Source of the DNA: Xanthobacteraceae bacterium
Lineage (GTDB): Bacteria > Pseudomonadota > Alphaproteobacteria > Rhizobiales > Xanthobacteraceae
Assembly (NCBI GenBank): GCA_023954195.1
Contig: JAMLIK010000001.1
Location: 310,001-374,000, forward strand
Length of the DNA: 64,000 bases
Reading direction: 5' to 3'
The notes below the pieces were generated by a model. That model ran no database searches. It saw only the letters and a program-made list of their open reading frames with translations, and had not been told where the DNA came from. Within the stretch, counting starts at the first letter, position 1, and every line of letters begins with the position of its first letter. Below, one piece after another: positions 10,075-18,535 of this stretch. A program made the translations under genes and the position numbers.

Positions 10075-11556
10075 ATGCCGGCTGAATTAGAGACGGTCGA
10101 ACGGGTTCGCCGTATCGACGTCGATCAGTATCGCTATGGATTCGAGACGAAGATCGAATCCGAGAAGGCCCCGAAAGGGCTTTCCGAAGACATTGTCCGC
10201 TTCATTTCCGCCAAGAAAGACGAGCCGGAATGGATGCTGCAATGGCGGCTGGACGCCTATCGGCGCTGGCTGACCATGACGGAGCCGAACTGGGCGCGGG
10301 TCGATTATCCGAAAATCGACTATCAGGATGTCTACTATTATTCCGCGCCAAAACAGAAGAAGGCGCTGGCTTCGCTCGACGAGGTCGATCCGGAGATTCT
10401 GAAGACCTACGAGAAGCTCGGCATTCCCTTGCGCGAGGTCGAGGCGCTGGAAGGCGTCGTTCGCCCCGAGGGTGAGCGCCGGGTGGCGGTCGATGCGGTG
10501 TTCGACTCGGTATCGGTGGCGACCACCTTCCAGGCCGAGTTGAAGAAGGCCGGCGTGATCTTCATGCCGATCTCGCACGCGCTGCGCGAGCATCCCGACC
10601 TGGTGCGGAAATATCTCGGCACCGTGGTGCCGACCTCCGACAACTTCTTCGCGACGCTGAACTCGGCGGTGTTCTCCGACGGCTCGTTCGTTTACGTGCC
10701 GCCGGGCGTACGCTGCCCGATGGAACTGTCGACCTATTTCCGCATCAACGAGCGCAACACCGGCCAGTTCGAGCGCACGCTCATCATCGCCGACAAGGGC
10801 GCCTACGTCAGCTATCTCGAAGGCTGCACCGCGCCGCAGCGCGACGAAAACCAGTTGCACGCAGCCGTAGTCGAACTGATCGCCCATGACGACGCCGAGA
10901 TCAAATATTCGACGGTGCAGAACTGGTATCCGGGTAATTCGGAAGGCAAGGGCGGCGTCTACAATTTCGTCACCAAGCGCGGCGATTGCCGTGGCCGCAA
11001 TTCGAAAATCTCGTGGACCCAGGTGGAGACCGGCTCGGCCATTACCTGGAAATATCCAAGCTGCATCCTGCGCGGCGACAATTCGCGCGGCGAATTCTAC
11101 TCGATCGCGATTTCGAACGGTTTCCAGCAGGTCGATTCCGGCACCAAGATGATCCATCTCGGCAAGAACACCACCAGCCGGATCATCTCCAAGGGCATCG
11201 CCGCCGGCCGTTCGCAGAACACCTATCGCGGCCTCGTCAGCGCCCACCGCAAGGCAACCGGCGCGCGCAACTTCACCGCCTGCGACTCGCTGCTGATCGG
11301 CGACAAGTGCGGCGCGCACACCGTGCCCTATGTCGAGGCGAAGAATTCCTCGGCGCTGTTCGAGCACGAGGCGACCACCTCCAAGATTTCGGAGGATGTG
11401 CTGTTCTACTGCGTGCAGCGCGGGCTGTCGCAGGAGGAGGCGGTCGGCCTCGTCGTCAACGGTTTCGTGCGCGACGTGTTGCAGCAACTGCCGATGGAGT
11501 TCGCGGTCGAGGCGCAGAAGCTGATCTCGATCTCGCTGGAAGGCAGCGTCGGCTAA
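10075..11556 (+). CDS. sufB: Fe-S cluster assembly scaffold SufB
   Basis: This 493-residue SufB subunit belongs to the SufBCD complex, on which Fe-S clusters are built. Family signatures are the [19 protein letters not shown] segment, [19 protein letters not shown], the conserved NWYPGN segment, and the Cys-containing C-terminal part [20 protein letters not shown]. The beta-helix core and full length match the family. The start is clear, with GGAGG about 10 bases before ATG. It heads a compact operon sufB-sufC-sufD-sufS-sufT. Confidence 0.97.
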   Translation: MPAELETVERVRRIDVDQYRYGFETKIESEKAPKGLSEDIVRFISAKKDEPEWMLQWRLDAYRRWLTMTEPNWARVDYPKIDYQDVYYYSAPKQKKALASLDEVDPEILKTYEKLGIPLREVEALEGVVRPEGERRVAVDAVFDSVSVATTFQAELKKAGVIFMPISHALREHPDLVRKYLGTVVPTSDNFFATLNSAVFSDGSFVYVPPGVRCPMELSTYFRINERNTGQFERTLIIADKGAYVSYLEGCTAPQRDENQLHAAVVELIAHDDAEIKYSTVQNWYPGNSEGKGGVYNFVTKRGDCRGRNSKISWTQVETGSAITWKYPSCILRGDNSRGEFYSIAISNGFQQVDSGTKMIHLGKNTTSRIISKGIAAGRSQNTYRGLVSAHRKATGARNFTACDSLLIGDKCGAHTVPYVEAKNSSALFEHEATTSKISEDVLFYCVQRGLSQEEAVGLVVNGFVRDVLQQLPMEFAVEAQKLISISLEGSVG

Positions 11557-11632
11557 CCCGCGTCCTCCCTCGCGGCGCGCGGCCTTGTGCCGGGCGCGCC
11601 TCGGGATGACGGAAAAAGGAAATACAAATACA

Positions 11633-12391
11633 ATGTCAGCATTGCTTGAAGTCCGGAATTTGCAGGTCCGCGTCGAGGAGCGGGAAATCCTTCACGGCCT
11701 GTCGCTCACCGTCAACAAGGGCGAGGTCCATGCCATCATGGGGCCGAACGGCTCCGGCAAATCGACGCTGAGCCATGTCATCGCCGGCAAGCCGGGCTAC
11801 GAGGTGACCGGCGGCGAAATCCTGTTCAAGGGCGAGGATCTTCTGGAGATGTCGCCGGACGAGCGCGCCGCCAAGGGTGTGTTCCTGGCGTTCCAGTATC
11901 CGGTTGAAATTCCCGGCGTCGCCACCATGACATTCCTGCGCACGGCGTTGAATGCTCAGCGCAAGGCGCGGGGCGAGAGCGAATATTCCACGCCCGACTT
12001 CCTCAAGAAGGTGCGCGCGGTCGCGGCTTCGCTGAACATTCCGCAGGAAATGCTGCGGCGGGGCGTCAATGTCGGCTTCTCCGGCGGCGAGAAGAAGCGC
12101 AACGAGGTGTTGCAGATGGGGCTGTTCGAGCCGAGCCTGTGCATTCTCGACGAGATGGATTCCGGCCTCGATATCGACGCGCTGCGGATCGCCGCCGACG
12201 GCGTCAACGCGCTGCGCTCCAGCGAGCGCGCGATGGTGGTCATCACCCATTATCAGCGGCTCCTCAACTACATCGTGCCGGATTTCGTGCATGTGATGTC
12301 GAAAGGCCGGGTGGTGAAAAGCGGCGGCAAGGAACTTGCGCTCGAACTCGAAGAAAAGGGTTACGCGCAGTTCGAGGAACAGGCGGCCTGA
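11633..12391 (+). CDS. sufC: Fe-S cluster assembly ATPase SufC
   Basis: This 252-residue ABC-type ATPase energises the SufBCD scaffold. Walker A is GPNGSGKSTL, the ABC signature is FSGGEKKRNEVLQ (the SufC-specific form), Walker B is LCILDEMDSGLDID, and the switch His is in VVITHYQRLL. The frame is open to 11585, but ATG 11633 (MSALLEVRNLQV) gives the canonical N-terminus and has AAAGGA upstream. It is separated from sufB by 76 bp and from sufD by 11 bp. Confidence 0.97.
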   Translation: MSALLEVRNLQVRVEEREILHGLSLTVNKGEVHAIMGPNGSGKSTLSHVIAGKPGYEVTGGEILFKGEDLLEMSPDERAAKGVFLAFQYPVEIPGVATMTFLRTALNAQRKARGESEYSTPDFLKKVRAVAASLNIPQEMLRRGVNVGFSGGEKKRNEVLQMGLFEPSLCILDEMDSGLDIDALRIAADGVNALRSSERAMVVITHYQRLLNYIVPDFVHVMSKGRVVKSGGKELALELEEKGYAQFEEQAA

Positions 12392-12402
12392 CGGGATCGA
12401 AC

Positions 12403-13725
12403 ATGAACGTTGCATTGATCAAGCCGACAGCGGCCGAGGTGGCGAGCGACGTTTTCGCCGCCGCGCGGGACCGTCTGCCGGGCAAGGGGCCGGTCGCGGA
12501 AGCGCGCCGGGCCGCTTTCGACGATTTCGCGAAAAAGGGTCTGCCGCACCGCCGGGTCGAGGAATGGAAATACACCGACCTGCGCGTGCTGCTGCGCGAG
12601 GTCGCGGCGCTGGCCGCCCCGCCGGACGCCGCGGCGCTCAAGCGCGCCGAAGCGGCGCTGGCGACGCTTGATGTCACCGGCGCGCATCGGCTGGTGCTGG
12701 TGGACGGCGTTTTCGCGCCGTCATTGTCCGATACCACGCTTGAGGCCGGCGTCACGACGCACCGGCTCGCCGATATCTTGAACGATGCCGGCAACGCCAC
12801 CCGCGCCGACCTGCTGCGCACCAACGCGACCGCCGATATCATGGTGGCGCTGAACGCCGCACTTGCGACCGATGGCGTCGTGCTTGGCGTGGCGGACGAC
12901 GCGAAACTCACCAAGCCGCTGCATATCGTGCATGTCGCGACGCAATCGGCGGCCTCCCTCGCAACCCGCTCATTTCTTAAACTCGGCAAGGGTTCGCAGG
13001 CGACGCTGGTGGAAAGCTTCATCGCGGCCGGCGGCGCGCAGACCTATCAGACCCATGACGCAGTCGTGCTGTGGGCGGGCGAGGGCGCGCATCTCGACCA
13101 TATCCGCCTGGTCGAGGACGCGCGCGACGCCGCCAACATCTCGACCGCCATCGTCACGCTGGGAACGGGGACGCAATATCGCGCGTTCAATCTCACCAGC
13201 GGCGCGGCGGTGAGCCGCTATCAGGCGTTCGTCCGCTTCGGCGGCGAGAACGCCCACGCCGACGTCAATGGCGTCAGCCTGCTCAATGGCCGGCAGCATG
13301 CCGACAATACGCTGGTGCTCGACCACACGGTCCCTCACTGCACCAGCAACGAGGTCTTTCGCGCGGTGGTGGACGAGGCGGCGCATTCGGTATTCCAGGG
13401 CCGCATCAACGTGCATCCCGACGCGCAGAAGACCGACGCGCGGATGATGACCCGCGCGCTGCTGTTGTCCGACGAGGCGGAGGCCGACAACAAGCCGGAG
13501 CTGGAGATTTTCGCCGACGACGTGCAGTGCGGCCACGGCGCCACCACCGGCGCGCTGGACGACAGCCTGCTGTTCTATCTGCGCGCGCGCGGCCTGCCGG
13601 AGAAGGAGGCGCAGGCGTTGTTGATCCAGGCATTCGTCGGCGAGGCGATGGAAGCCATCGCCGACGAGTCGCTGCGCGACGTCGCCATCGCCACCGCCGA
13701 GCGCTGGCTGGCGCGGCGAGGATGA
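12403..13725 (+). CDS. sufD: Fe-S cluster assembly protein SufD
   Basis: This 440-residue partner of SufB forms the SufBC2D scaffold. It shares the SufB/D beta-helix; recognisable pieces are LPHRRVEEWKYTDLR near the N-terminus, INVHPDAQKTDARMMTRALLLS, and the C-terminal CGHGATTGALDDSLLFYLRARGL region with the conserved His. The frame is open further upstream inside sufC, but ATG 12403 gives the usual N-terminus. Its stop overlaps the start of sufS by four bases (ATGA), implying translational coupling. Confidence 0.95.
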   Translation: MNVALIKPTAAEVASDVFAAARDRLPGKGPVAEARRAAFDDFAKKGLPHRRVEEWKYTDLRVLLREVAALAAPPDAAALKRAEAALATLDVTGAHRLVLVDGVFAPSLSDTTLEAGVTTHRLADILNDAGNATRADLLRTNATADIMVALNAALATDGVVLGVADDAKLTKPLHIVHVATQSAASLATRSFLKLGKGSQATLVESFIAAGGAQTYQTHDAVVLWAGEGAHLDHIRLVEDARDAANISTAIVTLGTGTQYRAFNLTSGAAVSRYQAFVRFGGENAHADVNGVSLLNGRQHADNTLVLDHTVPHCTSNEVFRAVVDEAAHSVFQGRINVHPDAQKTDARMMTRALLLSDEAEADNKPELEIFADDVQCGHGATTGALDDSLLFYLRARGLPEKEAQALLIQAFVGEAMEAIADESLRDVAIATAERWLARRG

Positions 13726-14972
13726 TGACCATGCACCCGGCGGTCGCCAATGGCTCTTACGATGTGATGCGCGTGCGCGAGGATTTTCCCGCGCTTTCGA
13801 TGCAGGTCTATGGCAAACCGCTGGTCTATCTCGACAACGCCGCCTCGGCGCAGAAGCCGAACGCCGTGCTCGACCGCATGACGCAAGCCTATCGTACCGA
13901 ATACGCCAACGTGCATCGCGGCCTGCACTATCTCGCCAACGCCGCGACCGAGGCTTACGAGGGCGGCCGCGCCAAGGCGGCGGCGTTCCTCAACGCGCGG
14001 CGCAATGAGGAGATCATCTTCACCCGCAACGCCACCGAGGCGATCAATCTGGTGGCCTCGTCGTGGGGCGAGCCGAACATCAAGGCCGGCGACGAGATCG
14101 TGCTGTCGATCATGGAGCACCACTCCAACATCGTGCCGTGGCATTTTTTGCGCGAACGCCATGGGGCCGTCATCAAGTGGGCGCCGGTCGATGACGACGG
14201 CAACTTCCTGATCGACGAATTCGAGAAACTGCTGACGGCGAAGACCAAACTGGTCGCCATCACCCAGATGTCCAACGCGCTCGGCACCATCGTCCCGGTC
14301 AAGGAGGTGACGCGCATCGCCCACGCCCACGGCATTCCGGTGCTGGTGGACGGCAGCCAGGGCGCGGTGCATCTCGACATCGACGTGCAGGACATCGATT
14401 GCGATTTCTACGTCTTCACCGGCCACAAGGTTTACGGGCCGACCGGCATCGGCGTGCTTTACGCCAAGTACGACCACCTCGTCGCCATGCGGCCCTATAA
14501 CGGCGGCGGCGAGATGATCCGCGAGGTCGGACGCGATTTTGCCACCTACGGCGACCCGCCGCACAAGTTCGAGGCCGGCACGCCGGCCATCGTCGAGGCG
14601 ATCGGTCTGGGTGCTGCGATCGATTACGTCAATACCATCGGCAAGGCGCGGATCGCGGCGCACGAGCACGATCTTCTGACTTATGCGACCGATCGCCTGC
14701 GCGAGATCAATTCGCTGCGCATCATCGGCACGGCCGCGAACAAGGGGCCGGTGATTTCGTTCGAGCTGAAGGGCGCGCATCCGCACGACGTCGCCACCGT
14801 GATCGACCGGGCCGGGGTCGCGGTGCGCGCCGGCACCCATTGCGTGATGCCGCTTTTGGAACGCTTCCATGTTACGGCGACGTGCCGGGCGTCGTTTGGC
14901 CTGTATAATACGCGCGCCGAAGTCGATCATCTGGCGGCGGCGCTGATCAAGGCGCGGGATTTGTTCTCATGA
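13722..14972 (+). CDS. sufS: Cysteine desulfurase SufS
   Basis: This 416-residue class II cysteine desulfurase is the dedicated sulfur donor of the SUF system. It has the N-terminal VYLDNAASAQKP motif, NFLID spacing typical of the family, the PLP lysine in FTGHKVYGPTG, the GGGEMIREV segment, and the catalytic cysteine in RAGTHCVMPLLERF, the SufS-type short loop. ATG 13722 overlaps the sufD stop; ATG 13725 and 13731 are close alternatives. It is the second cysteine desulfurase in this locus, so the suf block has one of each class. Confidence 0.96.
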   Translation: MMTMHPAVANGSYDVMRVREDFPALSMQVYGKPLVYLDNAASAQKPNAVLDRMTQAYRTEYANVHRGLHYLANAATEAYEGGRAKAAAFLNARRNEEIIFTRNATEAINLVASSWGEPNIKAGDEIVLSIMEHHSNIVPWHFLRERHGAVIKWAPVDDDGNFLIDEFEKLLTAKTKLVAITQMSNALGTIVPVKEVTRIAHAHGIPVLVDGSQGAVHLDIDVQDIDCDFYVFTGHKVYGPTGIGVLYAKYDHLVAMRPYNGGGEMIREVGRDFATYGDPPHKFEAGTPAIVEAIGLGAAIDYVNTIGKARIAAHEHDLLTYATDRLREINSLRIIGTAANKGPVISFELKGAHPHDVATVIDRAGVAVRAGTHCVMPLLERFHVTATCRASFGLYNTRAEVDHLAAALIKARDLFS

Positions 14973-15352
14973 GCGATACTGTCGAAGCCAAGGCCGCCAA
15001 CGCGGCGGACAACGTGCAGACCACGTCGGCGCTGCCGGCGGAGGAAACCGAGCGGCTCGGCACCGAGATCGTGGCCGCGCTGAAAACGGTGTTCGATCCG
15101 GAAATTCCGGCGGACATTTACGAGTTGGGGCTGATCTACAAGGTCGATATCCGGGACGATCGCTCGGTCGATGTCGAGATGACGCTGACCACGCCGAACT
15201 GTCCGGCGGCGGCCGAACTGCCGACCATGGTCGAGAACGCCGTCGCCAGCGTCGCCGGCATCGGCGTGGTCAACGTCAACATCGTCTGGGAGCCGCCGTG
15301 GACGCCGGAACGCATGAGCGACGAAGCGCGGCTCGTCCTCAACATGTGGTGA
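14969..15352 (+). CDS. sufT: SUF system maturation protein, DUF59/MIP18 family
   Basis: This 127-residue protein has a short Ala-rich N-terminal tail followed by a MIP18/DUF59 domain: LKTVFDPEIPADIYELGLIYKVD, then the conserved MTLTTPNCPAA segment with the single functional Cys, and WEPPWTPERMSDEAR near the end. SufT-type proteins help mature Fe-S proteins. The start overlaps the sufS stop by four bases, so it is the last coupled gene of the suf operon. Confidence 0.92.
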   Translation: MSDTVEAKAANAADNVQTTSALPAEETERLGTEIVAALKTVFDPEIPADIYELGLIYKVDIRDDRSVDVEMTLTTPNCPAAAELPTMVENAVASVAGIGVVNVNIVWEPPWTPERMSDEARLVLNMW

Positions 15353-15364
15353 GGCGGGGTCGTG

Positions 15365-15778
15365 ATGCCGAAACTCAACGGCGTCATGGAAACCGCGCTC
15401 TATGTCGACGACCTCGCGCGGGCGGTCGCGTTCTATCGCGATAGCCTGGGCCTTCAAATCCTGAACCAGGACGCGCGGTTCGCGGCGTTCGATGTCGGCG
15501 GCAGCAGCGTGCTGTTGCTGTTCAAGCGTGGCGCGACGCTTCAGACGGTGCATCTGCCGGGCGGCACCATTCCACCGCATGACGGCCAAGGGCCGCTGCA
15601 TATCGCCTTCGCCGTCGCCGCCGATGAGCTTGCGGCATGGGAGACGCGGCTCACGGAGCAGGGCGTCGCCATCGAGGGCCGCACCGACTGGCCGCGCGGA
15701 GGCCACAGCATCTATTTCCGCGATCCCGACAATCACCTGCTCGAACTGCTGACGCCCGGCGTCTGGGCGATCTACTGA
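15365..15778 (+). CDS. VOC family (glyoxalase/dioxygenase fold) protein
   Basis: This 137-residue vicinal-oxygen-chelate protein shows one pair of beta-alpha-beta-beta-beta modules: METALYVDDLARAVAFYRDSLGL, then PLHIAFAV and HSIYFRDPDNHLLELLTPG. The metal-ligand pattern (His in HIAFAV, Glu in LLELL) is present. The exact substrate is not predictable; homologues are often annotated glyoxalase or fosfomycin-resistance-like. It starts 13 bp after sufT and sits where an A-type carrier (sufA) often ends this operon. Its 3' end overlaps the opposing CoA-transferase gene by 7 bp. ATG 15365 is preferred to GTG 15362. Confidence 0.85.
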   Translation: MPKLNGVMETALYVDDLARAVAFYRDSLGLQILNQDARFAAFDVGGSSVLLLFKRGATLQTVHLPGGTIPPHDGQGPLHIAFAVAADELAAWETRLTEQGVAIEGRTDWPRGGHSIYFRDPDNHLLELLTPGVWAIY

Positions 15779-17001
15779 TCGCGCACCGCGCCGCTCGCGC
15801 ACAACGCTTCGATCTCGGTTTCGCTATAGCCGTTGTCGCGTAACACCGCGCGGCTGTGCTGGCCGAGGTCGGGCGAGGGCGCGAGATCGTCTTCCGCGAG
15901 GGAGGCCGCGCCCGGTGTCCGCGCCGCATGGACCGCGCCCACGCCGGGGGTCTCGGTCCGCACCGCGCCGCGGATCGCCGCGACGTGAGGATCGGCCAGC
16001 CATTCGCCGGGATCGAGGATGCGTTCGGCGATGATGTCGGCGGCATGAAGGGCCGCGAGCCATTCGCCCGTCGTCTTCGTCGCCAGCGCCGCGCGGACTT
16101 CGGCCGTCAGGATATCCGCGGCGTCCGAGCGCTTGGCGAAATCGGCAAATCGCGGGTCGGTCGCGAGATCGTCGCGGCCGAGCACCGCGCATAGCCGCCG
16201 GTACTGCGCCTCGTTCACCAGCGTCACCATCAGCCAGCCGTCGCGGGTCGGATAGGTTCCCGCCGGCACGTTCAGCGCGCGTGGCGCGCCGCCTTCGAGC
16301 ATGTATTCCGCGAACTTATGGCCGAGCAGGGCGGCGGTGGTCTGGGTCAGGCTGATGTCGATGCAGCGGCCGACGCCGACGCTTTGGCGCGCGAACAGCG
16401 CGGCGCCGACAGCCTGAAAGGCGTAGGCGCCGGTGGCGACGTCGGCGATCGGGGTGCCGACCCGGTGCGGGACGCCGTCCTCGCCGCGATTGACGAATAC
16501 GAGGCCGGCGAAGGCTTGCGCGACGGAATCCGAGCAGGGCCGGTCGGAGGCGGGACCGGTCTGCCCGAAGCCGCTGACCGACAAATAGATCAGCCGTGGA
16601 TTGGCGCGGCTCAACTCCGCGTAGCCGAGCCCGAGCCGCGCCGCCACGCCCGGCCGGAACCCTTCGATGAAAATGTCGCTGTCCGCCGCCAGACGCTGCG
16701 CCACGGCGCGCCCCTCGGCCGCTTTCAGATCGAGGCACAGGCTGCGCTTGCCGCGATTGAACACCGCCGAGATCGCGGTGTGGCGGCCATAGGTGGTGCC
16801 GAGGCGGCGCGCCCAGTCGCCTTCGGGCGGCTCGACCTTGACGACGTCGGCGCCGTGGGCGGCGAGCAGCAAGCCGCAATAGGGCGAGGCAATGCCTTGT
16901 CCGCAGTCGAGCACCCGGATGCCGCGATAGGGCGCGTCATGGGTCGCGCCCGGCTTGCCATGCCTTGTGAGATTGTCCCGTGCCAAGTCATCCCGCGCCA
17001 T
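15772..17001 (-). CDS. CaiB/BaiF type III CoA-transferase
   Basis: This 409-residue family III CoA-transferase moves CoA between organic acids. Signatures are YRGIRVLDCGQGIASPYCG, HGADVVKVEPPEGDWAR, FNRGKRSLCLDLK, VSGFGQTGP and the catalytic-Asp region VGTPIADVATGAYA. Substrate cannot be read. The gene is transcribed away from the TRAP/acyl-CoA-synthetase genes across a 488-bp intergenic region, which fits a shared theme of acid activation but does not prove it. Confidence 0.9.
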   Translation of the reverse strand: MARDDLARDNLTRHGKPGATHDAPYRGIRVLDCGQGIASPYCGLLLAAHGADVVKVEPPEGDWARRLGTTYGRHTAISAVFNRGKRSLCLDLKAAEGRAVAQRLAADSDIFIEGFRPGVAARLGLGYAELSRANPRLIYLSVSGFGQTGPASDRPCSDSVAQAFAGLVFVNRGEDGVPHRVGTPIADVATGAYAFQAVGAALFARQSVGVGRCIDISLTQTTAALLGHKFAEYMLEGGAPRALNVPAGTYPTRDGWLMVTLVNEAQYRRLCAVLGRDDLATDPRFADFAKRSDAADILTAEVRAALATKTTGEWLAALHAADIIAERILDPGEWLADPHVAAIRGAVRTETPGVGAVHAARTPGAASLAEDDLAPSPDLGQHSRAVLRDNGYSETEIEALCASGAVRDQ

Positions 17002-17489
17002 GTCCGTCTCCGTCCGCTTTCGTCGGCCGCGCCGATGCGAAGATCCGCTGGCGAACCAACCATCCTTTCACCCGAAAAGCCATGACGGTCGCATTTGCCG
17101 CGGCGGCGAGCTTCCACGAAAGTCCCGCGACGATGCAGTCCGAGCCGAAGGAGTGGATGTGTCATGCGACGAAGGTCGGACGGCCATGTTGAGCGGAGGT
17201 CGGCATCGCCCCATATTTGTAATTCGCATAAGGTATATTATGGAATAAATATAGCCATTACATTTCAACAAATTAGATCGATTTTCGCATGCAAGCGCAT
17301 CACGACACGTTCACGCTGCGCCGGCGCCGTCGTCATCGCGGCATGGCGGCGGCGCGCGACGCCGGGCTAAAAACGCTTGACCGGAACACCGTGGGATGAT
17401 GACGAATAGACCGACCGTGCGGGTCATCGGCGTCCGGCGTTGTTTGACGGCCTCGGCATTGCAAGAAGAAAGTTCAGGGAGACAATCAG
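17002..17489. other. 488-bp divergent intergenic region with an AT-rich core
   Basis: No convincing gene is seen here. The central part (about 17205-17300) is markedly AT-rich against a GC-rich background and contains an inverted repeat (see 17222-17246). It probably holds divergent promoters for the CoA-transferase and the TRAP genes. Confidence 0.6.
17222..17246. promoter_or_regulatory. Inverted repeat, candidate operator between the CoA-transferase and TRAP genes
   Basis: The arms are ATTC(G)CATAA on the left and TTATGGAAT on the right, with one bulged base, flanking GGTATA. Arms, spacer and AT-rich setting resemble a dimeric regulator site such as those of GntR or IclR proteins. No regulator gene is encoded next to it. 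Confidence 0.45.
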
Positions 17490-18509
17490 ATGCGTTTTTC
17501 ACGTCGAACTTTGTTGAAGGCATCGGCGGCGGCCGGCGTCATGGGCGGACTCGGCATGCCGCTGGTGGCCCGCGCCCAGCAGGCCGAGTTCACCTACAAG
17601 TTCGCCAACAACCTGCCGGTTTCGCATCCCTTGAACATCCGCGCCAAGGAGATGTCGGAGGCGATCAAGACCGAGACCAACGGCCGCTTCGACCTGCAAA
17701 TCTTCCCCAACAACCAGCTCGGCTCCGACACCGACATGCTGAGCCAGATCCGCTCCGGCGGCGTCGAGTTCTTCACGCTGTCTGGCCTGATCCTGTCGAC
17801 GCTGGTGCCGGCGGCCTCGATCAACGGCATCGGCTTCGCGTTCCCGGATTATCCGACGGTGTGGAAGGCGATGGACGGCGATCTCGGCGCCTTCGTGCGC
17901 GGCCAGATCAACAAGGCCAACCTGATCGTCATGGACAAGATCTGGGACAACGGCTTCCGCCAGACCACGTCGTCGACCCGGCCGATCAACGGCCCGGATG
18001 ACTTCAAGGGCTTCAAGATCCGGGTGCCGGTGTCGCCGTTGTGGACGTCGATGTTCAAGGCGTTCGACGCTTCCCCCGCCTCGATCAATTTCAGCGAGGT
18101 CTATTCGGCGTTGCAGACCAAGATCGTCGAGGGGCAGGAGAATCCCCTCGCCCTGATCTCGACCGCCAAGCTGTATGAGGTGCAGAAATACTGCTCGCTT
18201 ACCAACCACATGTGGGACGGCTTCTGGTTCCTCGCCAACAAGCGGGCCTGGGACAAGCTGCCGGCGAACGTCCGCGAGATCGTCGCCAAGAACATCAACG
18301 CGGCGGCGGTCAAGCAGCGGGTCGACACCGAGAAGCTCAACGCCACGGTGATGGAAGACCTGAAGGGCAAGGGCCTGATCTTCAACCAGCCCGAGGTGGC
18401 GCCGTTCCGGCAAAAACTGCGCGACGCCAAGTTCTACGCCGAATGGAAGGGCAAGTACGGTGACGAGGCGTGGGCGCTGCTGGAGAAGTCGGTCGGCAAG
18501 CTCGCTTGA
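17490..18509 (+). CDS. TRAP transporter substrate-binding protein (DctP type)
   Basis: This 339-residue periplasmic solute receptor starts with a twin-arginine-like signal (RRTLLKASAAAG, cleavage after VARAQ). The mature part has the DctP fold: FANNLPVSHPLNIRAKEM, the carboxylate-binding region around GFKIRVPVSP with its conserved Arg, and SEVYSALQTKIVEGQENP. It binds an organic acid and delivers it to the DctQM membrane protein encoded 26 bp downstream. GGGAG lies 9 bases before the ATG. Confidence 0.92.
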   Translation: MRFSRRTLLKASAAAGVMGGLGMPLVARAQQAEFTYKFANNLPVSHPLNIRAKEMSEAIKTETNGRFDLQIFPNNQLGSDTDMLSQIRSGGVEFFTLSGLILSTLVPAASINGIGFAFPDYPTVWKAMDGDLGAFVRGQINKANLIVMDKIWDNGFRQTTSSTRPINGPDDFKGFKIRVPVSPLWTSMFKAFDASPASINFSEVYSALQTKIVEGQENPLALISTAKLYEVQKYCSLTNHMWDGFWFLANKRAWDKLPANVREIVAKNINAAAVKQRVDTEKLNATVMEDLKGKGLIFNQPEVAPFRQKLRDAKFYAEWKGKYGDEAWALLEKSVGKLA

Positions 18510-18535
18510 GCCGCGGCGCCTGACGGATCGCGGCG

